Part shown: piece after piece, positions 6,870 through 13,967 of the stretch
Layout of the letters: every line of letters begins with the position of its first letter
Position numbering within the stretch: the first letter of the stretch is position 1
Origin: Clostridium sp. 26_21
Lineage (GTDB): Bacteria > Bacillota > Clostridia > TANB77 > CAG-508
NCBI GenBank assembly: GCA_001915995.1
Contig: MNRO01000016.1
Location: forward strand, 1-17,939
Direction of reading: 5' to 3'
Length of the DNA: 17,939 nt
The notes under the pieces: generated by a model
The model's database searches: none
What the model was told of the DNA's origin: nothing
What the model saw: the letters and a program-made list of their open reading frames with translations, nothing else
Made by a program: the position numbers and the translations under genes

Positions 6870-7766
6870 ATGAATGCAAATTTAGAATTATATAGAATAT
6901 TTTGTGAAGTAGTAAAATATAAAAATATATCAAAAGCTGCCGAAAATGTATACATATCTCAATCAGCAGTTACACAATCAATACAAAAATTAGAAAGAAT
7001 ATTAGGTGGAAAATTATTTTTTAGAAATAAAAATGGAGTAGAGCTTACAGAAGAAGGAAAAAATTTATATGAATATATAGGTGACAGTATTGAGAAAATG
7101 AATAATGCAGAAAACTTATTTTCTCAATATATAAATCTAGAAAAAGGAATAATAAGAATATGTGGTGGAAAATTTTTAGTAAATAAATATGTTATGCCAT
7201 CATTAGTTGGATTTATTAAGGATTATCCTAATATAGATATAAGAATATCAAGAGCAACAACACAAGAAAGCTTAAAAAAATTATCAAATGGAGAAATAGA
7301 TATTGCAATGTTGAATTTATCAGATATTCCAACAGAGTATACAAATATAGATTTTATCTCATTAAAAAGTATACCAAGATATTGTTTTATAGCAACAAAT
7401 GATTATATAAAGGAAAATAAAATTTCAAAAGATAGTAATTTTGAAAATTGTAAAATAATAATACCTAAATCTACAGCATTAAAGCAACATTTAAAAGAAT
7501 ATTGTTCTCAAAATAATATTGATATTGCTCCAAATTATGAAATTGGTGATACAGAATTAATTGATAGACTAGTATTAAATAATTGCGGTGTTTTGCTTTC
7601 AAATATTGAATATGAAGAAGAGCTATTAAAAAGAGATGATATTCAGATAATAAAAGAATTTCAAATTGGAGAAGATAATAAATCTATAGCAACATTAAAG
7701 AAAAATATGTGTAATAAAGCAACATTAGAATTAGTAAGAAGAATAAAAGAAAATCTCATAAAATAA
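6870..7766 (+). CDS. LysR-family transcriptional regulator
   Basis: A 298-residue protein of normal length for the family. The N-terminal winged HTH is clear: residues about 5-62, with the recognition-helix sequence SQSAVTQSIQKLE at 30-42 preceded by ISKAAE at 20-25. The rest is the periplasmic-binding-protein-like effector domain (about 90-298). LysR proteins bind DNA as tetramers and switch on a small ligand; the ligand is not readable here. I use the ATG at 6870, with AAAGGAGAG just before it, not the one at 6840, which lies within the promoter. The gene is divergent from a small hypothetical gene and convergent with the cysteine desulfurase, with a shared terminator at 7803-7830. Confidence 0.9.
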   Translation: MNANLELYRIFCEVVKYKNISKAAENVYISQSAVTQSIQKLERILGGKLFFRNKNGVELTEEGKNLYEYIGDSIEKMNNAENLFSQYINLEKGIIRICGGKFLVNKYVMPSLVGFIKDYPNIDIRISRATTQESLKKLSNGEIDIAMLNLSDIPTEYTNIDFISLKSIPRYCFIATNDYIKENKISKDSNFENCKIIIPKSTALKQHLKEYCSQNNIDIAPNYEIGDTELIDRLVLNNCGVLLSNIEYEEELLKRDDIQIIKEFQIGEDNKSIATLKKNMCNKATLELVRRIKENLIK

Positions 7767-7802
7767 AAAGAGAATGATGATGAAAATTCATTATAATAAC
7801 AG

Positions 7803-7830
7803 AAAACCTCAATATAAATGAGGTTTTTTG
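7803..7830. terminator. Terminator between LysR and cysteine desulfurase
   Basis: AAAACCTCA (7803-7811) pairs with TGAGGTTTT (7819-7827) around a 7-base loop, followed by TT on the plus strand and TTTT in the stem on the minus strand, so it can serve both convergent genes. Confidence 0.85.
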
Positions 7831-7850
7831 TTTGTTTCAAAGGCAAATTA

Positions 7851-8982
7851 TTATTTCAAAAGCAATTTCAAAGAATTTATAAAATAATCAATTTCTTCAA
7901 AAGTATTAAAATCACTAAAAGTAGATCTAATTGCAGAATTAATATATAATTTAGGAGTATTAATAGCAGACAAAACATGAGAAGGAGTAGTATTACCAGA
8001 AGAACAAGCAGAACCACTAGAAACACAAATTCCCATATTATCAAGTTCAAAAATTAATTTAGAGGCATCTGCACCAACAAAAGAAACATTAGCATTTCCG
8101 AGGTAATCTATTTTTAACAGAACCATTAATTTTAAATCTATCTTTAAAATATCTATTAAGCAAATTAAAATAATAATTTCTAAGTCTTGAAAGATAAGTA
8201 ATGTGTGAACTTAAATTTATTCTAGCAATTTCACAAGCTTTGCCAAGACCAACAATTTCAGCAACATTTTCGGTACCAGCCCTTTTATTTTTTTCCTGAT
8301 GACCACCATTCATAAAATTCTCAAAGTTAATTCCATTTTTTACATAAAGAGCACCAATTCCTTTAGGTGCATGAATTTTATGACCTGAAAGAGAAAGTAT
8401 ATCAATATTCATTTTTTGAACATCAATAAAACAATTTCCAATAGCTTGAACTGCATCTGTATGAAAAATAATATTGTGATTATGAGCAATTTCTGCAATA
8501 TCTTCAATAGGCTGAATTGTGCCAATTTCATTATTAGCAAACATGATACTAATCAAAATAGTTGTAGGTCTAATTGCATTTTCAAGTTCTTGTAAATTAA
8601 TAAAACCATCTGAATCAACATTTATATAAGAAATTTCAAATCCCTGTTTTTCTAAAAACTTACAAGACTCTAATATTGCAGGATGTTCTATTTTTGATGT
8701 AATAATATGATTACCTTTTTTCTTATTAGCAAATGCAATACCTTTAAGTGCAGTATTATCACTTTCAGAACCACAACTAGTAAAATAAATTTCATTTGGA
8801 TTACAATTTATTAAACTTGCAACTTGAGATCTAGCATTGTCAATTGCATGTTTTGATGTTCTACCAATAGAATATAGGGAAGAAGCATTTCCATAATTTG
8901 ATGTTAAATATGGTATCATTTCATTTAAAACTTCAGATCTAATTTTTGTTGTTGCAGCATTATCGAAATAAACAATATTCAT
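7851..8982 (-). pseudogene. Cysteine desulfurase (NifS/IscS type), interrupted by one extra base
   Basis: This PLP enzyme removes sulfur from cysteine for Fe-S cluster and thio-cofactor synthesis. The first frame (8982 down to 8089) reads 297 residues: the N-terminal FDNAATT motif (6-12), His100, Asp176 and Gln179 in FHTDAVQ, and the PLP lysine Lys202 in SLSGHK. It then ends in an out-of-family LPRKC and TAA. The second frame (to 7851) continues without loss from GNANVSF and contains the active-site cysteine in SSGSACSSGNT. Skipping the single C at 8100 (CCT-C-GGA) joins them into a normal protein of about 376 residues. As written, the product lacks the catalytic cysteine. A sequencing error, a true mutation or +1 recoding are all possible. 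It has its own promoter and no iscU beside it. Confidence 0.85.
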
Positions 8983-9011
8983 ATTAAAAATCCTTTCTTA
9001 AAGGTTTATAT

Positions 9012-9040
9012 ATTATATGAATAAAATACTAAAAAGTTAA
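9012..9040 (-). promoter_or_regulatory. Promoter of the cysteine desulfurase gene
   Basis: On the minus strand TTAACT (9040-9035), a 17-base spacer, and TATAAT (9017-9012), followed by the ribosome site AGAAAGGA and ATG at 8982. The presence of a good promoter and ribosome site argues that the gene was recently functional. Confidence 0.55.
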
Positions 9041-9128
9041 AGCAAACACAAGTTCTAAAATATAGTCAACTCTAAGGCGAACAGATTTTCTTTAAAAGCA
9101 AAAATTTCAAAAATTTTCCTAAAAATAC

Positions 9129-9157
9129 TTGAAAAAAAATAGTATTTGTATTATTAT
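9129..9157 (+). promoter_or_regulatory. Promoter of the mraZ-rsmH-ftsL operon
   Basis: TTGAAA at 9129-9134, a 17-base spacer, and TATTAT at 9152-9157. The start point would be about 9164, directly at the first MraZ box. Confidence 0.7.
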
Positions 9158-9163
9158 TTATGC

Positions 9164-9201
9164 ATAGTGGTTAAAAGTGGTACAAAGTGGTAGAAAAATG
9201 G
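9164..9201 (+). promoter_or_regulatory. MraZ operator: GTGG repeats every 10 bp
   Basis: AGTGGT occurs at 9166-9171, 9176-9181 and 9186-9191, exactly ten bases apart, with a fourth, weaker ATGG at 9198-9201. MraZ is known to bind arrays of GTGG-type direct repeats with about 10-bp spacing upstream of its own gene. Here the array covers the transcription start, fitting autorepression. Confidence 0.8.
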
Positions 9202-9217
9202 AGAGGAGGAAATCCAA

Positions 9218-9643
9218 ATGTTAATTGGTGAATACGAGCATTCTCTAGATGTAAAAGGCAGATTAATAATGCCAGCAAAATTAAGACAAGACATCGGAGA
9301 AACATTCATAATAACAAAAGGTTTAGATGGATGTTTATTTGTATTCTCACAAAATGAATGGAATAACTTCGAAGAAAAACTAAAATCATTACCACTATCA
9401 GATAAAAATGCCAGAAACTTTGTAAGATTTTTCTTATCAGGAGCAACAGAATGTGAAATTGACAAACAAGGAAGATTTTTAATCCCTGCAAATTTAAGAA
9501 TTTCAGCAAAATTAGAAAAAGATGCAATGATTATAGGAGTAGGAACAAGATTAGAAATATGGGACAAAGCAACATGGCAAAAATGTGATGAAAACATATC
9601 TGCAGATGAGATTGCAGAAAATATGACAATGTTAGGAATTTAA
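9218..9643 (+). CDS. mraZ: Transcriptional regulator MraZ
   Basis: A 141-residue protein of normal family length with two SpoVT/AbrB-like half-domains: HSLDVKGRLIMPAKLR near residues 8-23 and CEIDKQGRFLIPANLR near 79-94. The oligomer is a ring that binds GTGG repeats and represses the division-and-cell-wall operon; matching repeats lie just upstream. The start at 9218 has GGAGGA at 9205-9210. It is first in an operon with rsmH (17 bases on) and ftsL. MraZ has also been described as interacting functionally with RsmH. Confidence 0.96.
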   Translation: MLIGEYEHSLDVKGRLIMPAKLRQDIGETFIITKGLDGCLFVFSQNEWNNFEEKLKSLPLSDKNARNFVRFFLSGATECEIDKQGRFLIPANLRISAKLEKDAMIIGVGTRLEIWDKATWQKCDENISADEIAENMTMLGI

Positions 9644-9660
9644 TTGTGAGGTGCTGAAAA

Positions 9661-10596
9661 TTGGAATTTAAACATAAACCTGTACTATTAGAAGAAACAA
9701 TTGAAGGGCTAAAGATAAAAGAAGATGGAATTTATGTAGATGGGACATTAGGTGGAGCAGGACATAGTAAAGAAATTCTAAAAAGATTATCATCAAAAGG
9801 AATGTTAATAGGAATAGATAGAGATGAAGAAGCACTAAAAGCAGCAAAAGAGAACTTAAAACAATACTCAAATGTAAAATATGTACATGGAAATCATGAT
9901 GAAATTGAAGAAATTCTAAAAAAATTAAATATAGAAAAAGTAGATGGAATATTACTTGATTTAGGAGTATCATCATATCAATTAGATGAAAGAAATAGAG
10001 GATTTAGCTATTTAGGAAATAATGAATTAGATATGAGGATGGATAAAACTCAAAGTTTAACAGCGAAAAAAGTCGTAAATACATATTCAGAGGAAGAATT
10101 AGCAAATATAATATACGAATATGGCGAAGAAAGGTTTTCAAGACAAATTGCCAAAAATATATGTATTGCAAGAAAAGAAAAAGAAATTGAGACAACAGAA
10201 GAATTAGTTAAGATAATAGAAAAATCAATGCCTGCATTTGCAAAAAAAGAAGGACATCCAGCAAAGAGAACATTTCAAGCAATAAGAATAGAAGTAAATA
10301 ATGAAATAAAACCATTATATAATACAGCAAGAAAATGTATAGAATTATTAAAAAATGAAGGAAGATTATGTATAATAACATTCCATTCATTAGAAGATAG
10401 GGCAGTAAAAAATGCTTATGTTGATGCACAAGGAAAGTGCACATGTCCTAAAGATTTGCCATATTGTGTATGTGGTGCAAAATCAGAAGGAAAAATAATA
10501 AATAAAAAACCAATAATAGCAACAGAAGAAGAACAAGAAGAAAACTCAAGATCAAAAAGCGCAAAATTAAGAATTTTTGAAAAAATAATTAAATAA
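9661..10596 (+). CDS. rsmH: 16S rRNA m4C1402 methyltransferase RsmH (MraW)
   Basis: A 311-residue SAM-dependent enzyme that N4-methylates C1402 of 16S rRNA in the P site. Visible motifs: HKPVLLEE (5-12), the SAM-binding VDGTLGGAGHS (27-37), LLDLGVSSYQLDE near 100-112, GHPAKRTFQAIRIEVN near 198-213, TFHSLEDR near 240-247, and a C-terminal Cys cluster (CTCP...CVCG). It starts with TTG at 9661, since HKPVLL must follow a few residues in and GAGGTG lies at 9648-9653. The TTG may keep expression below that of mraZ. Full length, no oddities, in operon with mraZ and ftsL. Confidence 0.96.
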   Translation: MEFKHKPVLLEETIEGLKIKEDGIYVDGTLGGAGHSKEILKRLSSKGMLIGIDRDEEALKAAKENLKQYSNVKYVHGNHDEIEEILKKLNIEKVDGILLDLGVSSYQLDERNRGFSYLGNNELDMRMDKTQSLTAKKVVNTYSEEELANIIYEYGEERFSRQIAKNICIARKEKEIETTEELVKIIEKSMPAFAKKEGHPAKRTFQAIRIEVNNEIKPLYNTARKCIELLKNEGRLCIITFHSLEDRAVKNAYVDAQGKCTCPKDLPYCVCGAKSEGKIINKKPIIATEEEQEENSRSKSAKLRIFEKIIK

Positions 10597-10639
10597 AGCG
10601 TAAGAAAAGAACAAAGTACAAAGGAAGGAGGTAAGTAAC

Positions 10640-11176
10640 ATGTCAAGAAGTTCATATCAATATGAAACAAGTCCTAGAAAATATGAGCCAGATTATGATA
10701 TACCAAGAAAAAGAACACAACAAACAAGAAGAAAAAGCAGTACTAAAAAAACAACAGCAAAAAAACAAACAATAAAAACAAATTATCAAATAAAAAAAGA
10801 AAAACAAAAAGCTGAAAAATTAAAACATTTAGAACAAATTTGTATTGTTCTTGTTATCTTTGGCATGCTACTTGCAGTAAGTTATAGAGAAATATCTATA
10901 ATGGAAATGTTCAATAATAAGAAAAAAATGGAAAATGAACTTGCATTAATTCAAAAAGAGAATGGGCAAGTTGAAAAAGATATAAAAGCACAAGAAAGTA
11001 AACTTGACTGGAATATGATAAAACAAAAAGCTACAGAAGAGTTAGGAATGCAAGAGGCAAATAAAATTACAGTAGAATTAAATAAATCTGATAATGTTGA
11101 AAAAGAAGTTACATTAATAAAATCAGATAATACAAGTTTTATTGAAAAATTAATAGAAAAATTTATAGTAAAATGA
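10640..11176 (+). CDS. ftsL: FtsL/DivIC-like septum protein
   Basis: Third gene of the mraZ operon, the usual place for ftsL. The 178-residue product has a long, strongly basic, cytoplasmic N-terminus (1-65, many Lys/Arg/Thr), one membrane helix at about 67-82 (ICIVLVIFGMLLAVSY), and an extracellular coiled-coil segment at about 92-125. This single-pass, type II layout fits FtsL or the related DivIC/FtsB family, which build the divisome with FtsQ. Sequence conservation in these proteins is low, so the call depends mainly on position and topology. The ribosome site AAGGAGGT is near perfect. The C-terminal tail (130-178) is rich in Lys/Glu/Asn and has no clear domain. A terminator follows at once, so no penicillin-binding protein gene is attached. 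Confidence 0.8.
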   Translation: MSRSSYQYETSPRKYEPDYDIPRKRTQQTRRKSSTKKTTAKKQTIKTNYQIKKEKQKAEKLKHLEQICIVLVIFGMLLAVSYREISIMEMFNNKKKMENELALIQKENGQVEKDIKAQESKLDWNMIKQKATEELGMQEANKITVELNKSDNVEKEVTLIKSDNTSFIEKLIEKFIVK

Positions 11177-11240
11177 AACAGATTAAATCTTATAATATTA
11201 ATAAATCAGTATTGATATTATAAAGTTTAATCTGTTTTTA
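11176..11240 (+). terminator. Long stem-loop terminator after ftsL
   Basis: AAACAGATTAAA (11176-11187) pairs with TTTAATCTGTTT (11226-11237) and ends in TT(A). An inner arm CTTATAATAT pairs with ATATTATAAAG apart from one bulged base, so almost the whole 62 bases fold. The ftsL TGA touches its base, and it also faces the convergent HTH gene. Confidence 0.75.
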
Positions 11241-11251
11241 AATATGAAAAA

Positions 11252-11668
11252 TTATATAGTTATTTTTTTTGCAAATATCCAAAGTGCTCCAACACCAGCT
11301 AAAGGTAAAAGTATATATAAAAATATATATGAAAATATTACTCCTGTTTTAATTGACAAATTAAAAATATAGCAAATAATTTTTATAAAAGTTTTATGAA
11401 CAGAATGTAAATTTTCTTCATAACTATTACTTTTGGCTTGTACTAATATCTCGCTAGGAATTTCATATAATTCAGAGATTTTATAGATTTTATTTAAATC
11501 TGGATATTCAAAACCATATTCCCATTTTTTTATATCTTTGGCTGTAATATCAGATAAATTTAATTGATCTGATACATGTTGATAGTTCCAACCACGTTTT
11601 AATCGTTCATTTTGTAAAATTACTTCTAATGTGATTTTTTTATTTGTTTCTTTTAATTTTATTTTCAT
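11252..11668 (-). CDS. Membrane-anchored XRE-type HTH protein, 138 aa
   Basis: Residues about 14-78 form a Cro/C1 (XRE) helix-turn-helix: ERLKRGWNYQHVSDQLNLS (21-39) with ITAKDIKKWEYG at 41-52 and PDLNKIYKISELYEI at 56-70, the usual five-helix arrangement. The remainder has a hydrophobic tail, residues about 94-130, long enough for one or two membrane helices (FIKIICYIF, VIFSYIFLYILLPLAGVGALWIF). The protein is probably a membrane-tethered regulator with the HTH in the cytoplasm, a layout like RodZ or small membrane-bound XRE proteins, though no RodZ features are visible. The start at 11668 follows AAAGGA. It has its own promoter and is divergent from the HAD gene; a palindrome in between could be its operator. 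Confidence 0.8.
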   Translation of the reverse strand: MKIKLKETNKKITLEVILQNERLKRGWNYQHVSDQLNLSDITAKDIKKWEYGFEYPDLNKIYKISELYEIPSEILVQAKSNSYEENLHSVHKTFIKIICYIFNLSIKTGVIFSYIFLYILLPLAGVGALWIFAKKITI

Positions 11669-11694
11669 ATGTAAATCCTTTCATTTTCAAAAAT

Positions 11695-11723
11695 ATTATA
11701 TATGAAAAAGGAAAAATTATCAA
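11695..11723 (-). promoter_or_regulatory. Promoter of the membrane HTH gene
   Basis: On the minus strand TTGATA (11723-11718), a 17-base spacer, and TATAAT (11700-11695). Confidence 0.7.
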
Positions 11724-11738
11724 TATAGTATAATTTGT

Positions 11739-11750
11739 TTTTTGCAAAAA
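11739..11750. promoter_or_regulatory. 12-base palindrome between divergent promoters, possible operator
   Basis: TTTTTGCAAAAA is a perfect palindrome lying between the promoters of the HTH gene (minus) and the HAD gene (plus). It sits just upstream of the minus -35 box and would suit an XRE dimer. AT-rich DNA gives such short palindromes easily. Confidence 0.3.
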
Positions 11751-11784
11751 CTGACAAGAACGGACAAAATATAAAAGTTAAATG

Positions 11785-11813
11785 TTGTAATTTTATTGAA
11801 TATATGGTAATAT
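11785..11813 (+). promoter_or_regulatory. Promoter of the HAD gene
   Basis: TTGTAA at 11785-11790, a 17-base spacer, and TAATAT at 11808-11813 with TG at 11805-11806. The leader would be only about 14 bases. Confidence 0.65.
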
Positions 11814-11833
11814 GAATAATGGAGGAGATTAAT

Positions 11834-12334
11834 ATGAGTAAATTTGTTAATAAAATTCAAGAAATTTGTAATGAAAATAAAAAAGTTGCTATGTATATAG
11901 ATATGGATGGTACAATAATAGAATATCATTTATATAAACCAGATGAAATTGCTGAAAAAATGGGAAAAGAATATTTGGATAATGAGCCATTGGTGAATGT
12001 GATAGATGTATTAGAAGAAATTTCAAAAATTGATAATATTGAAATGCATATATTATCATTATCTAAGACAAATGAAATAACAGAAAAGAAAAAAATATGG
12101 TTAAAAAAATATACACCATTTATAAAGGAAAAAAACTGGATAATTTTGACCAAAGAAACAGGAGATTATACAAATGAAAATAGAAATGAAATAAAAGGAA
12201 AAAATATAGAGTTAAGACAAAAAGATTATGATAAGTCAATAATGTTAGATGATGAACAAGCTGTTTTAAGAGCTGCAAAAAAAATGCTAGATAATAAAGT
12301 TGAAGTATTTCATGTTTCATCAGCATTAGTTTAA
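11834..12334 (+). CDS. HAD-superfamily phosphatase-like protein
   Basis: A 166-residue protein with the HAD motifs in order: DMDGT at 23-27 (nucleophile Asp23, acid Asp25), a motif II serine in ILSLS (73-77), and motif IV LDD at 138-140 (IMLDDEQAV). Such enzymes remove phosphate from small phosphorylated molecules, sometimes nucleotides (5'-nucleotidase type); the substrate is not visible. The start is ATG 11834, with GGAGGAG at 11821-11827, not the ATG at 11819, which lies before the ribosome site. It is divergent from the membrane HTH gene and shares a terminator with the next, convergent gene. Confidence 0.8.
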   Translation: MSKFVNKIQEICNENKKVAMYIDMDGTIIEYHLYKPDEIAEKMGKEYLDNEPLVNVIDVLEEISKIDNIEMHILSLSKTNEITEKKKIWLKKYTPFIKEKNWIILTKETGDYTNENRNEIKGKNIELRQKDYDKSIMLDDEQAVLRAAKKMLDNKVEVFHVSSALV

Positions 12335-12335
12335 T

Positions 12336-12383
12336 AAAAAAGGTGAGTACAATAATAAATATATTATTATACCCACCTTTTTT
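12336..12383. terminator. Bidirectional terminator between HAD and phospholipase-like genes
   Basis: AAAAAAGGTG (12336-12345) and CACCTTTTTT (12374-12383) are exact complements, with a further AT stem (AATAATA/TATTATT) inside. The T run on both strands suits both convergent genes. Confidence 0.9.
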
Positions 12384-12387
12384 GTTC

Positions 12388-13026
12388 TTAAGAAACTTCT
12401 GTTACAAATTGTTTCGCAATTTTTTCGATAGAAGCCCACAAACGATTGTAGTCGAAGATGTTACCAGTATATTCTTTATGTTGAGACAAATATCCGTCAA
12501 GTTCAGCTTTCCAAGTTTTTTCACGTCTGTCATCAAAAACATGTATACCAGTGGAAGGCAAAATTTCAGGGATTTGAGATACAGTTTCAAGAGATACATG
12601 CCCATCTTTTAACATCAAATCATTGATTTCGGTATAAGAACCATACATACCATTATGAGAAAAGAATGTTTTAACATCCCATTCCTTATGGTTACGAGGA
12701 TTAATTACTTTCATAGTCGAAGTATCCCAGATGAATTCAGGAATCAAAAAGTCTTCAATAAAGTAATAATCCAAATAGAGATGGCAGTACATACCGAATT
12801 TGACAGAGTCAGAAGGTACAAATAAGTCTTTTTTTACTGATTCCATAGTTGGAACAAAAAATCCATCAACAGAAGCCTTTTTTCTATAGTGAGAAGCTTT
12901 TTTGTCATTGGCGAGATCAGGAATAAGGTTACCAGCCATAAAGTTAACCTTATCCAACTTCATTTGTTCTGAAAAATTCCGATATACTTCTTCTGCGAAT
13001 GCAAGATGATACAAAATACCGGGCAT
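12388..13026 (-). CDS. Zinc-dependent phospholipase C-like hydrolase, 212 aa
   Basis: The N-terminus MPGILYHLAFAEEV with His7, then MAGNLIPDLAND with Asp37, SHYR with His46, and YCHLYLDYYF with His82 and Asp86, matches the spacing of metal ligands in zinc-dependent phospholipase C-like hydrolases (PF00882 type). The true substrate is unknown; several bacterial members are labelled only as hydrolase. There is no signal peptide, so it is probably cytoplasmic. The ribosome site AGGAGG precedes ATG 13026. GC in sampled stretches of the gene is about 35-37%, against roughly 18-25% in stretches of its neighbours, and it uses codons rare here, such as CGG for Arg15. That points to a transferred gene. 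It faces the HAD gene and is divergent from the por operon. Confidence 0.75.
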   Translation of the reverse strand: MPGILYHLAFAEEVYRNFSEQMKLDKVNFMAGNLIPDLANDKKASHYRKKASVDGFFVPTMESVKKDLFVPSDSVKFGMYCHLYLDYYFIEDFLIPEFIWDTSTMKVINPRNHKEWDVKTFFSHNGMYGSYTEINDLMLKDGHVSLETVSQIPEILPSTGIHVFDDRREKTWKAELDGYLSQHKEYTGNIFDYNRLWASIEKIAKQFVTEVS

Positions 13027-13063
13027 AAATTTTTCCTCCTAATTAAATAAATTTGGATGTGGT

Positions 13064-13087
13064 TAATAGTTTTAGTATAAACTATTA
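13064..13087. promoter_or_regulatory. Inverted repeat, probable operator of the phospholipase-like gene
   Basis: TAATAGTTT (13064-13072) and AAACTATTA (13079-13087) are exact complements six bases apart. The centre contains, on the minus strand, TATACT (13079-13074), a good -10 candidate about 48 bases before the ATG; no matching -35 box was found. A repressor bound here would block transcription. Confidence 0.45.
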
Positions 13088-13261
13088 GATATGCAAACGC
13101 ATAACGACAAAATTATAACAGGGATATAAAAATAAGTCAAGGAATATACTTGATGATTATGTAAAACTGTGGTGCTATTATTAAGATTTGTTTATGTATT
13201 CAGAATATTGAATAATATTTTGAGTATATAGTGATATTTTAATAAGATGTTAACTTAATTT

Positions 13262-13273
13262 GACCCTTTGGTC
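13262..13273. promoter_or_regulatory. Inverted repeat just upstream of the por -35 box
   Basis: GACC-CTTT-GGTC is an unusually GC-rich dyad for this genome, 12 bases upstream of the -35 box. Its position would suit an activator site. No known regulator is recognised. Confidence 0.3.
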
Positions 13274-13285
13274 GTAAAAATTAAC

Positions 13286-13314
13286 TTGACAATAAATGTA
13301 AAAGAGAATATACT
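13286..13314 (+). promoter_or_regulatory. Strong promoter of the por operon
   Basis: A consensus TTGACA at 13286-13291, a 17-base spacer, and TATACT at 13309-13314; the start would be near 13321, about 42 bases before the ATG. It is the closest match to consensus in the window, fitting a highly expressed fermentation enzyme. Confidence 0.85.
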
Positions 13315-13362
13315 TTATGAAGTAAATTCTATATATAATATAGAAATTAAAGGAGGAAAAAC

Positions 13363-13944
13363 ATGAACAATTTAATAGAAATTAGATGGCATGGTAGAGG
13401 CGGACAAGGAGCAAAAACAGCATCATTATTACTTGCTGATGCAGCATTTAATACAGGAAAATACATTCAAGGATTTCCAGAATATGGACCAGAAAGAATG
13501 GGAGCACCAATAACAGCCTATAATAGAATAAGTGATAAACCAATAACAATACATAGTAATATATATGAGCCAAATTATGTAGTAGTTGTAGATGATACAT
13601 TATTAGAAAGTGTACCAGTAACTGCAGGTCTAAAAAAAGAAGGAGCAATAGTAATAAATACTACAAAATCACCAGAATATTTAAAAGAAAAATTAAATGG
13701 ATATGATGGAAATATTTATACAATAGATGCAAGAAAAGTATCTGAAGAAACATTAGGAAAATATTTTCCAAATACACCAATGCTTGCTGCAATTGTAAAA
13801 GTAACAGGAATAATGAGTGATGAAGCATTCTTAGAAGATATGAAAGGCTCATTTAAACATAAATTTGCTAAAAAGCCAGAAGTTATAGAAGGAAATATGA
13901 AAGCATTAGAATTAGCATTAAAAGAAGTAACAAAAATCCAATAA
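13363..13944 (+). CDS. porG: Pyruvate (2-oxoacid):ferredoxin oxidoreductase, gamma subunit
   Basis: 193 residues, the usual length of a separate gamma subunit. It has the signature IRWHGRGGQGAKTAS (7-21), then FPEYGPERMGAPITAYNRIS near 43-57, which is typical of POR_C domains. The complex oxidises pyruvate to acetyl-CoA and CO2 and reduces ferredoxin in the cytoplasm. AAAGGAGG precedes the ATG. It is first in the four-gene order gamma-delta-alpha-beta, as in many anaerobes with the four-subunit enzyme. Pyruvate is the likely substrate, but 2-ketoisovalerate or related acids cannot be excluded by sequence alone. Confidence 0.92.
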   Translation: MNNLIEIRWHGRGGQGAKTASLLLADAAFNTGKYIQGFPEYGPERMGAPITAYNRISDKPITIHSNIYEPNYVVVVDDTLLESVPVTAGLKKEGAIVINTTKSPEYLKEKLNGYDGNIYTIDARKVSEETLGKYFPNTPMLAAIVKVTGIMSDEAFLEDMKGSFKHKFAKKPEVIEGNMKALELALKEVTKIQ

Positions 13945-13967
13945 GAAGGTAGAAAATAACTTAAGTT

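Larger units (their letters stand above)
13027..13285. other. Intergenic region between phospholipase-like gene and por promoter
   Basis: No gene is visible in these 259 bases. The region holds a 9-bp inverted repeat at 13064-13087, a short inverted repeat TATTCA/TGAATA at 13197-13214, and GACC-CTTT-GGTC at 13262-13273 just upstream of the por promoter. Otherwise it is plain AT-rich sequence. Confidence 0.6.

Noticed and set aside
8089..8126. prfB-type programmed frameshift in the cysteine desulfurase
   Set aside because: There is no internal Shine-Dalgarno sequence and no stop codon at the slip site; only a weaker rare-codon model (CGG) remains possible and is reported as such.
9154..9597. 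147-codon minus-strand ORF opposite mraZ
   Set aside because: Antisense shadow; mraZ is unmistakable on the other strand and this frame has no ribosome site or family features.
12343..12612. 89-codon plus-strand ORF opposite the phospholipase-like gene
   Set aside because: It starts inside a terminator and is antisense to a gene with conserved metal ligands.
13245..13290. Rex redox-repressor site before por
   Set aside because: A TGTTAA half-site is present near 13249, but the opposite half of TTGTTAA-N4-TTAACAA is missing, so the match is too weak.
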